Source of the DNA: Alkalispirochaeta americana
Lineage (GTDB): Bacteria; Spirochaetota; Spirochaetia; DSM-27196; Alkalispirochaetaceae
NCBI RefSeq assembly: GCF_900156105.1
Contig: NZ_FTMS01000012.1
Coordinates: 62,001 to 126,000, forward strand
Reading direction: 5' to 3'
Length of the DNA stretch: 64,000 nucleotides
Part shown: positions 15,658-23,471 of the stretch, one piece after another
How positions within the stretch are numbered: position 1 is the first letter of the stretch
How the letters are laid out: each line of letters opens with the position of its first letter
The notes under the pieces: model-generated
What the model was told of the DNA's origin: nothing
The model's input: the letters and a program-made list of their open reading frames with translations, nothing else
Databases searched by the model: none
Made by a program: the position numbers and the translations under genes

Positions 15658-17179
15658 GAACGTAACGGTTGAAGGCCTCCTGGAAAAAATCGTCCAGGAG
15701 CTCCTCCTTCACGTAGCTGGATGAAACATCATCCATCAAGAACTGGCGGAGAATCATGTCATAGGCATCGGCGAGAAAGGAAACATCCTCGGGATCCACC
15801 TGGCGTTCCTCGCGGAGGCTCAAGACGATGGCTGATCGCCGTAACATCACCGGCTCGCTGACTGCCCCCTCTTCCAGGGAGAAGGCTGTGATCAGCAAAT
15901 CCTCGCGGGAGGCTGCTTCGGCAAGATCGGGAACGTCCGGAACGTTCCAGGGGGTGAAGAGCTGAAGATTCCCGTAGTTGATAGGCAGGAAGGGGGTTTC
16001 GTGGATCTCTTTCCCCCATTCCCGGGCAACGCCCTCCAGCAGGCCCTCGCGGGATGCCACGGCAAAGGCCTCCGCCTCGTCGCGGACGAAGTCCTGGATT
16101 TTCCCCTGTTCGAACATCTGCATGTAATCCCGGGCTTCCTGAAGCAGGCGGGTGTCATCGGTGCTGAACTGTGCAGGGGCCTCGTCAGCACGGTAGAAGG
16201 ACCAGCCCGAGGTTGTCTCAACCAGATCAGAGAGATCCCCTTCGTCCATGGTGGTGATCGCCGTCAGATCCTGGGGATTCAGCAGTTCCTGCTGAACTTC
16301 GTATCCCCAGATTCGCCCGATCTCTCCGTTTTGATCAGCAAAGAGATCCCGCGAGTAGGTTCGGGCCAGCTCTTCGAAGGGGGTTGTCCCCTGGCGGGCC
16401 CGGGTGAGAATTTGCTGCCCCTCCTCGCGGGTGGCCAGGGTTATCACCGAGAGGTTTAGCTCGCTAAAGAGGTCCCGGTTTGTTTTTGCGTATTCAGCGA
16501 TCTGCTGATCGGGAAAACCTGAGAAGGGAAAGCGCACGATATGGAAAGACCGTTCCGGTCCCGCCATGGACGCGATAAAGGAAGCTTCCCGGGAGCTTGC
16601 CCGGCTTCCTCCCAGAAGATCTTCGGCAATGAGATCGAAGCGCTCCGATTCCTGGTGAAGGGTACGCAGGGCGAACTGCTCCTGGTTTCCCAGGGCGCGG
16701 TAGGCGGCGCTGTTAAACCGTCCGTTCTGCATGAATCGGGGGTCCTGAGCGATCAGCTCATCCACCCGGGCTTCGCTGACGCGAAGATCCGAGCGGTCTC
16801 CCTGCTGGAGAAGGGCGGTGCGCATGATTGCCCTGTTGAAGGCTTGCCGCCAGGCGATGCGGAGCTGCAGTTCCAGATCCAGCTCGCCGTGGGTGTCGCG
16901 CAAGGATTGGGCTATCGTTTCGTACTGGCGGGCAAAATAGTTGCCCGGGCGGTAGGCGATCTCTTCGCCGTTGTAACGACCAAAGATGATCCTTCCTGAG
17001 GGTTGTCCGAAGCCACCCACAGCGGGTACACCTACAAAGGTTACCACCACCAGAATCAGAATGACCACACTGCCGATATAGAGCAGGGTATTTCGGGTGG
17101 ACCGGTGGGCGGGTTTGTTGTTGGCACTTTTTGTGCGACTGTCTGACCGGATGCTACCGGTCTCTTTGGAATCTCCCAT
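15644..17179 (-). CDS. membrane-anchored PpiD/SurA-like periplasmic chaperone
   Basis: 511 residues. A positively charged cytoplasmic N-terminus is followed by one transmembrane helix (TLLYIGSVVILILVVVTFVG, about 31-50). Next come a SurA_N-like helical chaperone region with characteristic DPRFMQNGRFNSAAYRAL, a parvulin-like segment (ATREEGQQILTRARQGTTPF, then FEELARTYSRD), and a second helical C-terminal region. The topology matches PpiD, an inner-membrane-anchored chaperone for proteins leaving the Sec translocon. The parvulin domain is divergent, so isomerase activity is doubtful. The 3' end overlaps the DUF115 gene. Confidence 0.8.
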   Translation of the reverse strand: MGDSKETGSIRSDSRTKSANNKPAHRSTRNTLLYIGSVVILILVVVTFVGVPAVGGFGQPSGRIIFGRYNGEEIAYRPGNYFARQYETIAQSLRDTHGELDLELQLRIAWRQAFNRAIMRTALLQQGDRSDLRVSEARVDELIAQDPRFMQNGRFNSAAYRALGNQEQFALRTLHQESERFDLIAEDLLGGSRASSREASFIASMAGPERSFHIVRFPFSGFPDQQIAEYAKTNRDLFSELNLSVITLATREEGQQILTRARQGTTPFEELARTYSRDLFADQNGEIGRIWGYEVQQELLNPQDLTAITTMDEGDLSDLVETTSGWSFYRADEAPAQFSTDDTRLLQEARDYMQMFEQGKIQDFVRDEAEAFAVASREGLLEGVAREWGKEIHETPFLPINYGNLQLFTPWNVPDVPDLAEAASREDLLITAFSLEEGAVSEPVMLRRSAIVLSLREERQVDPEDVSFLADAYDMILRQFLMDDVSSSYVKEELLDDFFQEAFNRYVLGNT

Positions 17180-17347
17180 GAGCTTGAATCTTCCTCTCCA
17201 GAGAGCGTGATGTGAGGTGCAACGGTAGCATGTGACCTTCCGGCTGTCAACGAACCCCCGATTGCCCCAAGGGATGGATCTCCGGGGTGATCTGTCCGGG
17301 GCTTGACCAGACGCCCTGCCTTTTGATAGATTCCCTTTCTGTATTAT

Positions 17348-17420
17348 CGGGCTGTAGCGCAGGGGCTAGCGCGCGCCGTTCGGGACGGTGAGGTCGGAGG
17401 TTCAAATCCTCTCAGCCCGA
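17348..17420 (+). tRNA. tRNA-Pro (anticodon CGG)
   Basis: The cloverleaf folds cleanly: acceptor CGGGCTG/CAGCCCG, D-stem GCGC/GCGC, anticodon stem CGCCG/CGGTG with loop TTCGGGA (anticodon CGG, codon CCG), 5-base variable loop AGGTC, T-arm GGAGG-TTCAAAT-CCTCT, discriminator A. CCA is not encoded. It sits alone between the PpiD-like and LysM genes. Confidence 0.96.
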
Positions 17421-17600
17421 CTTATCCCCCTAGTCACACACCTCTGGTCGCGGAGTGGCCTTGTTTCCTGCAGGTTCCCCTGATCATCTTCTCCAAGACC
17501 AAGAAGTCCCTGCCGGACGTTGGGGGAGAAGCGATCTTTTCCGCGGGGTGTCCCTAAACCAGAGGCATTCCGGTGCCGACCATTAAAAGCGGAAGTAATT

Positions 17601-18524
17601 ATGCGGCACATGTTGACAGCTTTGATTGTTCTCGTTCTGGCTGGGGGTGCTGCCTGGGGGCAACCCACGGAGCACGAGGTGAAACGGGGCGAGACGCTCT
17701 ATGGAATAGCCCGGCGCTACAATATATCGGTTCAGCAACTCTCCGAGGCAAATCGCCTGGAGTCTCCTGATTTGCTTCTGCCGGGCACCCTCCTCACGGT
17801 AGCCCGCCACCACGAGGTTCGCCGGGGCGAGACCCTCTACGGAATAGCCCGGCGGTACCAGACCACGGTGGAAGACCTCAAAAGATTAAACACGATTGAA
17901 GGAACCACCATCCGGGCGGGCCAGCGTCTGCTGGTACCCCTGACGGGGCCGGCACGCGCGGTTCCGGGAAGCGCGGAGACCTCTCCCCGGGCCGCCGCAG
18001 ACCAACCGTCCACTACAGAAGGCGATTCCTCCGGGGCAGTGGCTTCCAGGGATTCCCGAAAAGACGATGACCAGACAGGCGACTCTCCTGACTCCTCTCG
18101 GGAGTCTCCGGAGAGGCCATCACTGATCCCGTTGGCCCGACAGATGGAGGCTCCCCTCTCCTATTCCCAGGGAGGGACATGGCCCGTGGTTGGAGAGCAC
18201 ACCCTTCTGAAGGGAAAGCTTCCGGGTGTGTTGATTCGCGCCGACCGGGGGAGTCCCGTCTCCGCCGTGGCGGCGGGGCGAGTTGTATACTCCGGTCCCC
18301 ATTCAACCTTTGGAAACGTGGTATTTATCCAGTCTCCCCAAGGCTATATCTACGTGTACGGAGGGCAGGAGCGTGTCCAGGTAGAGGTGGGCCAGGCTGT
18401 TTCGGCCGGGGCCACCCTGGGAACTGTGGGTACCAGCCCTGCCGAATCGGGGGGAGCAGCGCTCTATTTTTCGGTATGGCGCGGAGAGTCTTTTGTGGAC
18501 CCCGAAACGGCTCCCCGCGGCTAG
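17601..18524 (+). CDS. NlpD/EnvC-like LysM protein with degenerate M23 domain
   Basis: 307 residues from ATG 17601 (GGAAG SD). A signal peptide (MRHMLTALIVLVLAGGAAWG) precedes two LysM peptidoglycan-binding repeats (each opening HEV-K/R-RGETLYGIARRY, about 24-66 and 70-115). A long Ser/Asp/Pro linker follows, then a LytM/M23 fold (GSPVSAVAAGRVVYSG onward). The M23 zinc and catalytic histidines are missing: the H-x-x-x-D region reads GVLIRAD, and the H-x-H region reads LYFSVW. So it should not cleave peptidoglycan. The same architecture in NlpD activates amidases for cell separation. It is followed by a group-2 sigma factor, as nlpD-rpoS is in gamma-proteobacteria. Confidence 0.85.
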   Translation: MRHMLTALIVLVLAGGAAWGQPTEHEVKRGETLYGIARRYNISVQQLSEANRLESPDLLLPGTLLTVARHHEVRRGETLYGIARRYQTTVEDLKRLNTIEGTTIRAGQRLLVPLTGPARAVPGSAETSPRAAADQPSTTEGDSSGAVASRDSRKDDDQTGDSPDSSRESPERPSLIPLARQMEAPLSYSQGGTWPVVGEHTLLKGKLPGVLIRADRGSPVSAVAAGRVVYSGPHSTFGNVVFIQSPQGYIYVYGGQERVQVEVGQAVSAGATLGTVGTSPAESGGAALYFSVWRGESFVDPETAPRG

Positions 18525-18692
18525 AACAGGAGAAATTGCCCGATACTTCCCGGTTTTCGGACCTTTTCCAGGGGCTGTAAAAAAATTGTTCTCGGGAAAA
18601 CGTTTTCTTTTTCTTTTCGCCCGTTTTTATCGTGGGATATTCTTCAGGTGGTGATAGAATTGTAAGAAAACAAAAGGTACGGGGGCATCTGA

Positions 18693-19727
18693 ATGGGTTC
18701 GACAGCAACACGGAAAGGACGGGGGCGTTCCCGTTTATCGACCGACTTGATTGACTCTGGAGCAGTTGCGCGGTCTGCACCTGGCGGGCGCGAAGGCCAG
18801 GCTGGAGCGGGGGATACCGACCCCCTTGCCTTTTACCTCAAACAGATTTCCCGGTACGCCCTGCTCAAGGTGGAAGAAGAGCAGGAAATCGGTCATCGTA
18901 TACAGGATCTGCGCGCCAATCTGGAAGCTCTCCGCTCCGGTGAGGAAGATCACTCCTACACCCGGGACGAGCTGGCCCGGGAGATTCTTCGCCGGGAAGA
19001 AGCACTGCGGGTCTGCAAAGCCCGGATGATCAACGCCAACCTGCGCCTGGTTGTGTCCATCGCCAAGAAATACCAGAACAGGGGGCTCTCTCTTCTTGAT
19101 CTGATTGACGAGGGAAACATCGGGCTTATCGAAGCAGTGGAGCGCTTTGATTACACCCGGGGGTGCCGCTTTTCCACCTACGGAACCTGGTGGATACGGC
19201 AGGCGATTATCAAGAGCCTGGCGGACAAAGGGCGGGTTATCCGGATACCGGTGCACATGCTCAACACCATCAAGAAATGCTTTTTTGTATCCAAACATCT
19301 CACTCAGGAACTCGGCAGGGATCCTCTCAGCGAGGAAGTATCGCAATACCTCAATGTTACCCCCGACAGGGTCCAGGAGATCAGCAGGCTTTCCCAGGAC
19401 ACGGCGTCCCTCGATATCACTCTGGACGACGAAAGTGGTACTCGCCTTTCAGACCTCATTGAGGATGACCACCAGGAGCAACCCTTCGATCTGGCCTTCC
19501 ATCTAACCCTGCAGGATACCATTGAGGGAGTCCTGGAGGAGCTCAGCGAGCGGGAGATGCGGATTATCAAGCTTCGCTTTGGTCTGGGTGGTGAGGGGCC
19601 CTACACCCTGGAGGAGACGGGGCGTTTTCTGGGGGTCACTCGTGAACGGGTTCGCCAGATTCAGGAGAAGGCCCTGGAGAAGTTGCGGGAGAACGCGATC
19701 ATCCAGGATTTTCGCCATCTCTATTGA
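18693..19727 (+). CDS. RNA polymerase sigma factor, sigma-70 group 2 (RpoD/RpoS-like)
   Basis: 344 residues. After a disordered N-terminus of about 45 residues come region 1.2 (DPLAFYLKQISRYALLKVEEE), region 2 (NLRLVVSIAKKYQNRGLSLL and the -10-binding RGCRFSTYGTWWIRQAI), region 3, and region 4 with the -35-binding helix-turn-helix TRERVRQIQEKALEKLRE. The short length and lack of region 1.1 argue for an alternative group-2 factor rather than the primary sigma. It would recognise near-consensus -35/-10 promoters. The 168-bp gap upstream is AT-rich; a GGGGG about 12 bases before the ATG is the best SD. Region 4 ends at the stop, where a 17-bp tandem repeat begins. Confidence 0.9.
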   Translation: MGSTATRKGRGRSRLSTDLIDSGAVARSAPGGREGQAGAGDTDPLAFYLKQISRYALLKVEEEQEIGHRIQDLRANLEALRSGEEDHSYTRDELAREILRREEALRVCKARMINANLRLVVSIAKKYQNRGLSLLDLIDEGNIGLIEAVERFDYTRGCRFSTYGTWWIRQAIIKSLADKGRVIRIPVHMLNTIKKCFFVSKHLTQELGRDPLSEEVSQYLNVTPDRVQEISRLSQDTASLDITLDDESGTRLSDLIEDDHQEQPFDLAFHLTLQDTIEGVLEELSEREMRIIKLRFGLGGEGPYTLEETGRFLGVTRERVRQIQEKALEKLRENAIIQDFRHLY

Positions 19728-19758
19728 TTATTGGTGCAGCGTGATTATTGGTGCAGCG
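19725..19758. repeat. 17-bp perfect tandem duplication over the sigma-factor stop codon
   Basis: The unit TGATTATTGGTGCAGCG occurs at 19725-19741 and again at 19742-19758. The first copy starts with the TGA stop codon of the sigma factor gene. Confidence 0.9.
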
Positions 19759-19846
19759 ATTAATCTGAGGGCGACTGGCCTTGAGGGGAAGCGACCGCCT
19801 CCCCCGGAGGTCAGGAGCCTCTCCTCAGAATTATGAGGATTTTTTT

Positions 19847-19876
19847 GCCCGGCGTGTTCCTGCCGGGCTCTTCTTT
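19847..19876 (+). terminator. terminator between sigma factor and PduO-like gene
   Basis: GCCCGGC (19847-19853) and GCCGGGC (19862-19868) form a 7-bp GC stem with an 8-base loop, followed by TCTTCTTT and preceded by a T-run, so it could work in both directions. Confidence 0.65.
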
Positions 19877-19891
19877 AGTATATTAAAAGCC

Positions 19892-20515
19892 ATGTGGTTT
19901 GGTAAGGAATCCGGGAAGAGTGGTGCTGGTGGAGATCCTCAGGAAGATCTCACACCCGTGACCACCCGTGGCGGGGACGACGGACGAAGTGGCCTGCTCG
20001 ATGGCTCGCGGCGGTTCAAGGATGATCCGGTCTTTGACGCCCTGGGTTACGTGGACGAAACCCAGGTGGCCTTGGGCTGCTGCCGGGCTGTTGCAGGAGC
20101 ACCAGAGACAGCCTCGGACCCTCTGGTGAAATCATTGGTTGGGCAGATTGAACAGGAACAGTACAAGCTTCTTGTGGCTGGCGGAGTCATGGCCTGCCCG
20201 GTGAACGTCCCCTTTGTTGCGGGACAGGAGATTATCACCGACGCCGATGTGGCGCGTCTGGAAGAGAGGATAACCTGGTGGCGTCAACGCGCCGAGCTGG
20301 AGCCCCGATTCTTCGTTGCTGGTGATTCCCTTCTGGGCGCCGAGTGCGATAGGGCCCGCACGGTGGTTCGCAGGGCGGAGCGGGCAGTGGTTCGAGTGGT
20401 TCGCGCCCAGGGGAGGGAAGAGCAGAAGGCGGTCTCCCGCTACCTCAACAGGCTCAGCGACTGGTTCTTTATCCTCGCCCGTTGGGCTGACAAGGGGTTC
20501 CCTCTGGCCGACTGA
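19892..20515 (+). CDS. cob(I)alamin adenosyltransferase, PduO type
   Basis: 207 residues. It transfers the 5'-deoxyadenosyl group of ATP to cob(I)alamin, making adenosylcobalamin. Family motifs are the N-terminal ATP loop VTTRGGDDGRSGLLDG (compare the usual T-x-x-G-D-x-G), RRAERAVVRVV, and the C-terminal NRLSDWFFILAR. The N-terminal 25 residues before the motif are Gly/Asp-rich and not conserved. The ATG at 19892 has no SD; a TATATT box (19879-19884) lies 7 bases before it, so the mRNA may be leaderless. The gene is isolated from other cobalamin genes, which suggests use of salvaged corrinoid. Confidence 0.85.
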   Translation: MWFGKESGKSGAGGDPQEDLTPVTTRGGDDGRSGLLDGSRRFKDDPVFDALGYVDETQVALGCCRAVAGAPETASDPLVKSLVGQIEQEQYKLLVAGGVMACPVNVPFVAGQEIITDADVARLEERITWWRQRAELEPRFFVAGDSLLGAECDRARTVVRRAERAVVRVVRAQGREEQKAVSRYLNRLSDWFFILARWADKGFPLAD

Positions 20516-20524
20516 TCCGGGTTT

Positions 20525-20562
20525 CCCGGCGGGCCGTGGTGGATGGAGAGGGCCCGGCCGGG
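20525..20562. terminator. GC-rich hairpin between convergent genes
   Basis: CCCGGCGGGCC (20525-20535) pairs with GGCCCGGCCGGG (20551-20562), with one bulged base. There is no T-run; it probably blocks read-through in both directions between the PduO-like and Nudix genes. Confidence 0.4.
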
Positions 20563-21117
20563 TCAGCCGACCTGGTGATCGTCAGAGCAACGCAGGTCCC
20601 AGAACTCCAGGGAATCCCCTCGCAGAAACATCTCGCCCTCCACGGATTTCCCCTCAAGAACGGCGGGAAGCCAGAGAATGTCGTCTTCCCACATCTCTGT
20701 GTAGGGAATCTCCTCCTGGGGGCACCAGAAGGGAAGGGCCTCGTCGGTTTCGCAGAGGGAGCCTTCCCAGGACGTGGCGGTAAAAATGTGGACCTCAAGG
20801 CGGTAGCCGTCGGCAAAGGCAAAGCGTAACGCTCCCTGATGTCTGGGCTCGCTTGGAATGAGCCCTACTTCCTCCCGGGTCTCGCGGATCGCCGTATCCC
20901 GGGGCGTCTCCCCCGGTTCCGTCTTGCCGCCGGGGCCGTTAATCTTCCCTGCTCCCAGGCCCCGCTTTTTTCTGATCAGGAGCAGCCACCCCGGTTTCCG
21001 CAGAAAACAGAGCACCGCCGTATCATCGGGGCGATAGCTGCTCCAGTCCAGGGGCGAAGAAGTAGCGCTTTTTGCCAGGGATCGGGGGAAAGATGTCTCG
21101 AGTGAAGCCCTTTTCAT
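20563..21117 (-). CDS. Nudix hydrolase, MutT/MTH1 (8-oxo-dGTPase) type
   Basis: 184 residues. The complete Nudix box lies in GGKTEPGETPRDTAIRETRE followed by EVGL, satisfying G-x5-E-x7-R-E-U-x-E-E-x-G-U. Just before it, KKRGLGAGKINGPGGK closely resembles the corresponding segment of human MTH1/NUDT1 and bacterial MutX-like enzymes, which hydrolyse oxidised purine nucleoside triphosphates. A tryptophan/acid-rich C-terminus (PFWCPQEEIPYTEMWEDD) also fits that group, where W and D residues contact the oxidised base. Role: sanitising the nucleotide pool. It is a single gene convergent with PduO. Confidence 0.88.
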   Translation of the reverse strand: MKRASLETSFPRSLAKSATSSPLDWSSYRPDDTAVLCFLRKPGWLLLIRKKRGLGAGKINGPGGKTEPGETPRDTAIRETREEVGLIPSEPRHQGALRFAFADGYRLEVHIFTATSWEGSLCETDEALPFWCPQEEIPYTEMWEDDILWLPAVLEGKSVEGEMFLRGDSLEFWDLRCSDDHQVG

Positions 21118-21151
21118 ACCGACTCTATCTTATATCAGAGAGGATCGATCA

Positions 21152-21181
21152 TTGCGAGAGGATTTCAGGGGGTGCTATACT
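21152..21181 (+). promoter_or_regulatory. promoter for the small 21191-21490 gene
   Basis: TTGCGA (21152-21157), an 18-bp spacer and TATACT (21176-21181). The predicted start near 21188 is almost at the GTG at 21191. Confidence 0.5.
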
Positions 21182-21190
21182 GTGGCATCG

Positions 21191-21490
21191 GTGGGTGATG
21201 GAAAACAGACAAGCCAGGACCATCCCGGGGACGCTCAGCCTCGGGCCGAGGAAGTGATTGCTGCCGTGTACGGCCGGATTGCGACCCTTCGGGATCAGGG
21301 CAAGGTGCCGACCTCAATTGTTCTTCCTCCTGCGGTATACCGGCTTATACAGGATTACCGCGCTCATCTGGGGGAAAGCCCCCAGGGGTTGCCCGATTAC
21401 CTGGGAAAGTACGAGATCTTCGGACTGCCCCTCTATACCGATTCGTGTACCGCCATCGTTATCCGTACACAGCCGGGAGAATCGCCATGA
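21191..21490 (+). CDS. small protein, possible HK97-fold A-domain (encapsulin-like)
   Basis: About 99 residues; a GTG six bases further up (21182, reading from AGGGGG) is an alternative start. The N-terminal 20 residues are variable. Then come a helix (EEVIAAVYGRIATLRDQGK), PTSIVLPPAVYRLIQDYRAH, and a C-terminal YEIFGLPLYTDSCTAIVIR. This order of helix, I-V-L-x-P-x-x-Y-x-x-L and G-L-P-L-Y-x-D resembles the A-domain of HK97-type capsid proteins and of the short family-4 encapsulin-like proteins. That resemblance is from memory and modest; it could simply be an unrelated small alpha/beta protein. It precedes the exported protein gene by 127 bp. Confidence 0.5.
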   Translation: MGDGKQTSQDHPGDAQPRAEEVIAAVYGRIATLRDQGKVPTSIVLPPAVYRLIQDYRAHLGESPQGLPDYLGKYEIFGLPLYTDSCTAIVIRTQPGESP

Positions 21491-21561
21491 GAGAGGCCAG
21501 CCGGTCCTGTGAGGGTCCCGCGTCAGAGCGAAGGTCCGGGCCTGTGACAGCCGGGAGAGGA

Positions 21562-21594
21562 CCAGGGAGGGGATTGAGGGCCAGGGAGGGGATT
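21562..21594. repeat. short tandem repeat, 19-bp period
   Basis: CCAGGGAGGGGATT occurs at 21562-21575 and at 21581-21594 in the leader of the following gene. The second copy lies just before its start region. Confidence 0.8.
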
Positions 21595-21617
21595 ATAGAG
21601 TGATAGAGGAACGCTTC

Positions 21618-23441
21618 ATGCAAAGCATACAAAAAACAGGTTCTTGTCTCGCCAGGGTTCGTCCCGCGAAGGTCCGTCTTGTTGCACTAGCGGCCTGCTT
21701 CATGGCAGGCTTGGTGCTTTCTCCTTCTTCGGTCTGGGGAGAGGAATCCTTCAGAAACCTTCGTGGTGAAGGAATCGCTGTCGTTCCTTTTGAAAATCGT
21801 TCCGGCCGGCAACCCCTGGACAGAGTGGCTCGGGAGCTTACGGAGGCGCTGAAGCTGACCCTTCAAGTGAGCGGGCAGTTTGATCTTCGGTCGTTACCGC
21901 TCGAGAGGATACCTCCTGAAGGTGGGGCCCGTCAGGAGGCGCTCCTCCGGGTGGCCCGGGAGCGGCGCATCGATGCTGTTCTCTGGGGGGATTTCCAGGA
22001 AACATCCCCGGGAGAGGTCCTTCTCACGGCATCGATTCTGGATGTCTCCCGGGGGGTGGTTCTTGGGAGTGAGGAACGGCGCAGCTATGGTGACTTCGAC
22101 ATCGACGAAGCAGCCCGGGAACTCCTGAGAAGCACCGCTTCGGCCTTGCTGGGGTACCCTGTCCACTATGCGTCGCTGGTATTTCGGCCTTCCCGGGAGG
22201 GTGTGCCGTACCGGGTCTTTCTGGACGGGATTCTTCTGGGAGCGAGCCCCCCAGAGATTCGCTATGTCCCCGACGGTGTGCGTACCCTGGAGATCACCAT
22301 TGCAACCAGTCGTGGCGAGATCCCGGTTTATGTGGCGGATCGTCTCCTGCGAGCAGGCGAGGTCCAGGAGATATCCTTTGCGCTTCCCGAGATCACCAGC
22401 CTGGAGCAGCGGGAGATTCAGGAGCTCCAGCGCGGAGCCTTCCACCTTCTGGGTGATCCCGCCCTCTACGAGCAAGCCCAAAGGCTGTTGCAGGAAAGCT
22501 CCCGGCTTCTTGCCGAAGTTCCCGAAGACCGCCTGAAACCGTCCCGGCGCGAGCAGGAACGGCTGGAACTGCTGTGGGATCTGGATCGGGAGTTCCATGG
22601 ACTGAATCCGGGGAACTTCTCCCGCAGGAGTGAGTGGTATCGTCCGGGAGATCCCTTGCGGGGACTTCCCGTGGCGACGAAGTTGCAACAACAGATCGCC
22701 CGGGAGACCGTGGAAGCGGCTCCGGTGCGCCGAAACGCTCTGGCACTCTTCAGACTTCTGGAGTTGCGCTGGGCCGAGGCGCTTTCCGAAGAAGCCTGGG
22801 ACGAGGCCGCCCTGGTTCTGGAAGACCTGGTTACAATTGATCAAACCTTTGAGTTAAGAGAAACCGAAGCTCTTGCCAGGCTTCGCCAGGATTATCTTTC
22901 CCTCCTGGTGAGGGCCGAGCAGCAGACGGGGCGGGGCAAGGTTTTTCCCCTCCTGGGGATTGGTGCCGGTCTGGGGGGGATTGCGGGGGGAGGCTACCTG
23001 CTGGCCACCGATGAGGCCGATAATTACAGCAACAGCCCGGGGCCGCTCTTTGACTGGAGCGAGTCCGAGCTGGTGGAGATGGCTGCCGGGGGGGCTCTTG
23101 TGGCAGGGGGGGTTCTGGCGATTGTCTCGGCGGTTCGCCTCGCCCGGGGCCGCACGCCGGGGGATCGTCTGCTTCAGCGCTGGAGCAGGGAAGAGCAGGG
23201 CCGGATAATTTCGGCGGCCGGGGATATCTTCTCTCGGACCTTCGAGCCAGGCCAGGGATCCTGGGTGATAATCCTGGGGCCTGCGGGAGAGATCGTCTCT
23301 TTGGGAGACAGGATCGTTACGCTACCAGCTATTGTCCCGGCGGAACAGGGTCGAGCCTTTTCCGTGCATCGCCCCTTTGTGGTCACCCGGGATCGGACCC
23401 GCCTGGTGCCCGAAGGCGTCTCGGTCATCGTGGTCGACTAA
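21618..23441 (+). CDS. large exported protein with FlgO/TolB-like N-terminal domain; function unknown
   Basis: About 607 residues from ATG 21618 (SD AGAGGA; a GTG at 21600 is an alternative). A basic, hydrophobic signal region ends near SSVWGEE. The first mature segment (GEGIAVVPFENRSGRQPLDR onward) resembles the anticodon-binding-like domain of FlgO/CsgG/TolB-like envelope proteins. A PEGA-like beta segment follows (VPYRVFLDGILLGASPPEIR), then a long helical region. Near residues 440-510 two glycine-rich hydrophobic stretches (GIGAGLGGIAGGGYLLA and AAGGALVAGGVLAIVSAVR) could be membrane helices. The C-terminus is beta-rich (SWVIILGPAGEIVSLGD). Runs of six or seven G encode the glycine stretches, but the frame is intact. 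Confidence 0.7.
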   Translation: MQSIQKTGSCLARVRPAKVRLVALAACFMAGLVLSPSSVWGEESFRNLRGEGIAVVPFENRSGRQPLDRVARELTEALKLTLQVSGQFDLRSLPLERIPPEGGARQEALLRVARERRIDAVLWGDFQETSPGEVLLTASILDVSRGVVLGSEERRSYGDFDIDEAARELLRSTASALLGYPVHYASLVFRPSREGVPYRVFLDGILLGASPPEIRYVPDGVRTLEITIATSRGEIPVYVADRLLRAGEVQEISFALPEITSLEQREIQELQRGAFHLLGDPALYEQAQRLLQESSRLLAEVPEDRLKPSRREQERLELLWDLDREFHGLNPGNFSRRSEWYRPGDPLRGLPVATKLQQQIARETVEAAPVRRNALALFRLLELRWAEALSEEAWDEAALVLEDLVTIDQTFELRETEALARLRQDYLSLLVRAEQQTGRGKVFPLLGIGAGLGGIAGGGYLLATDEADNYSNSPGPLFDWSESELVEMAAGGALVAGGVLAIVSAVRLARGRTPGDRLLQRWSREEQGRIISAAGDIFSRTFEPGQGSWVIILGPAGEIVSLGDRIVTLPAIVPAEQGRAFSVHRPFVVTRDRTRLVPEGVSVIVVD

Positions 23442-23471
23442 GCTTCGATCCTGCCGGTCGTCGGCTGTCAA

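Noticed and set aside
18681-18720. Sequence resembling the 5' end of tmRNA (GGGGGC, then GGTTCGACAG)
   Set aside because: It lies at the start of the sigma-factor gene. No tag frame, T-arm or matching 3' acceptor end was found within the next few hundred bases, so the likeness is probably chance.
22974-23110. Several G6-G7 runs as phase-variation tracts in the large exported protein
   Set aside because: They encode glycine-rich helices, the frame is intact throughout, and runs of seven are short for efficient slippage.
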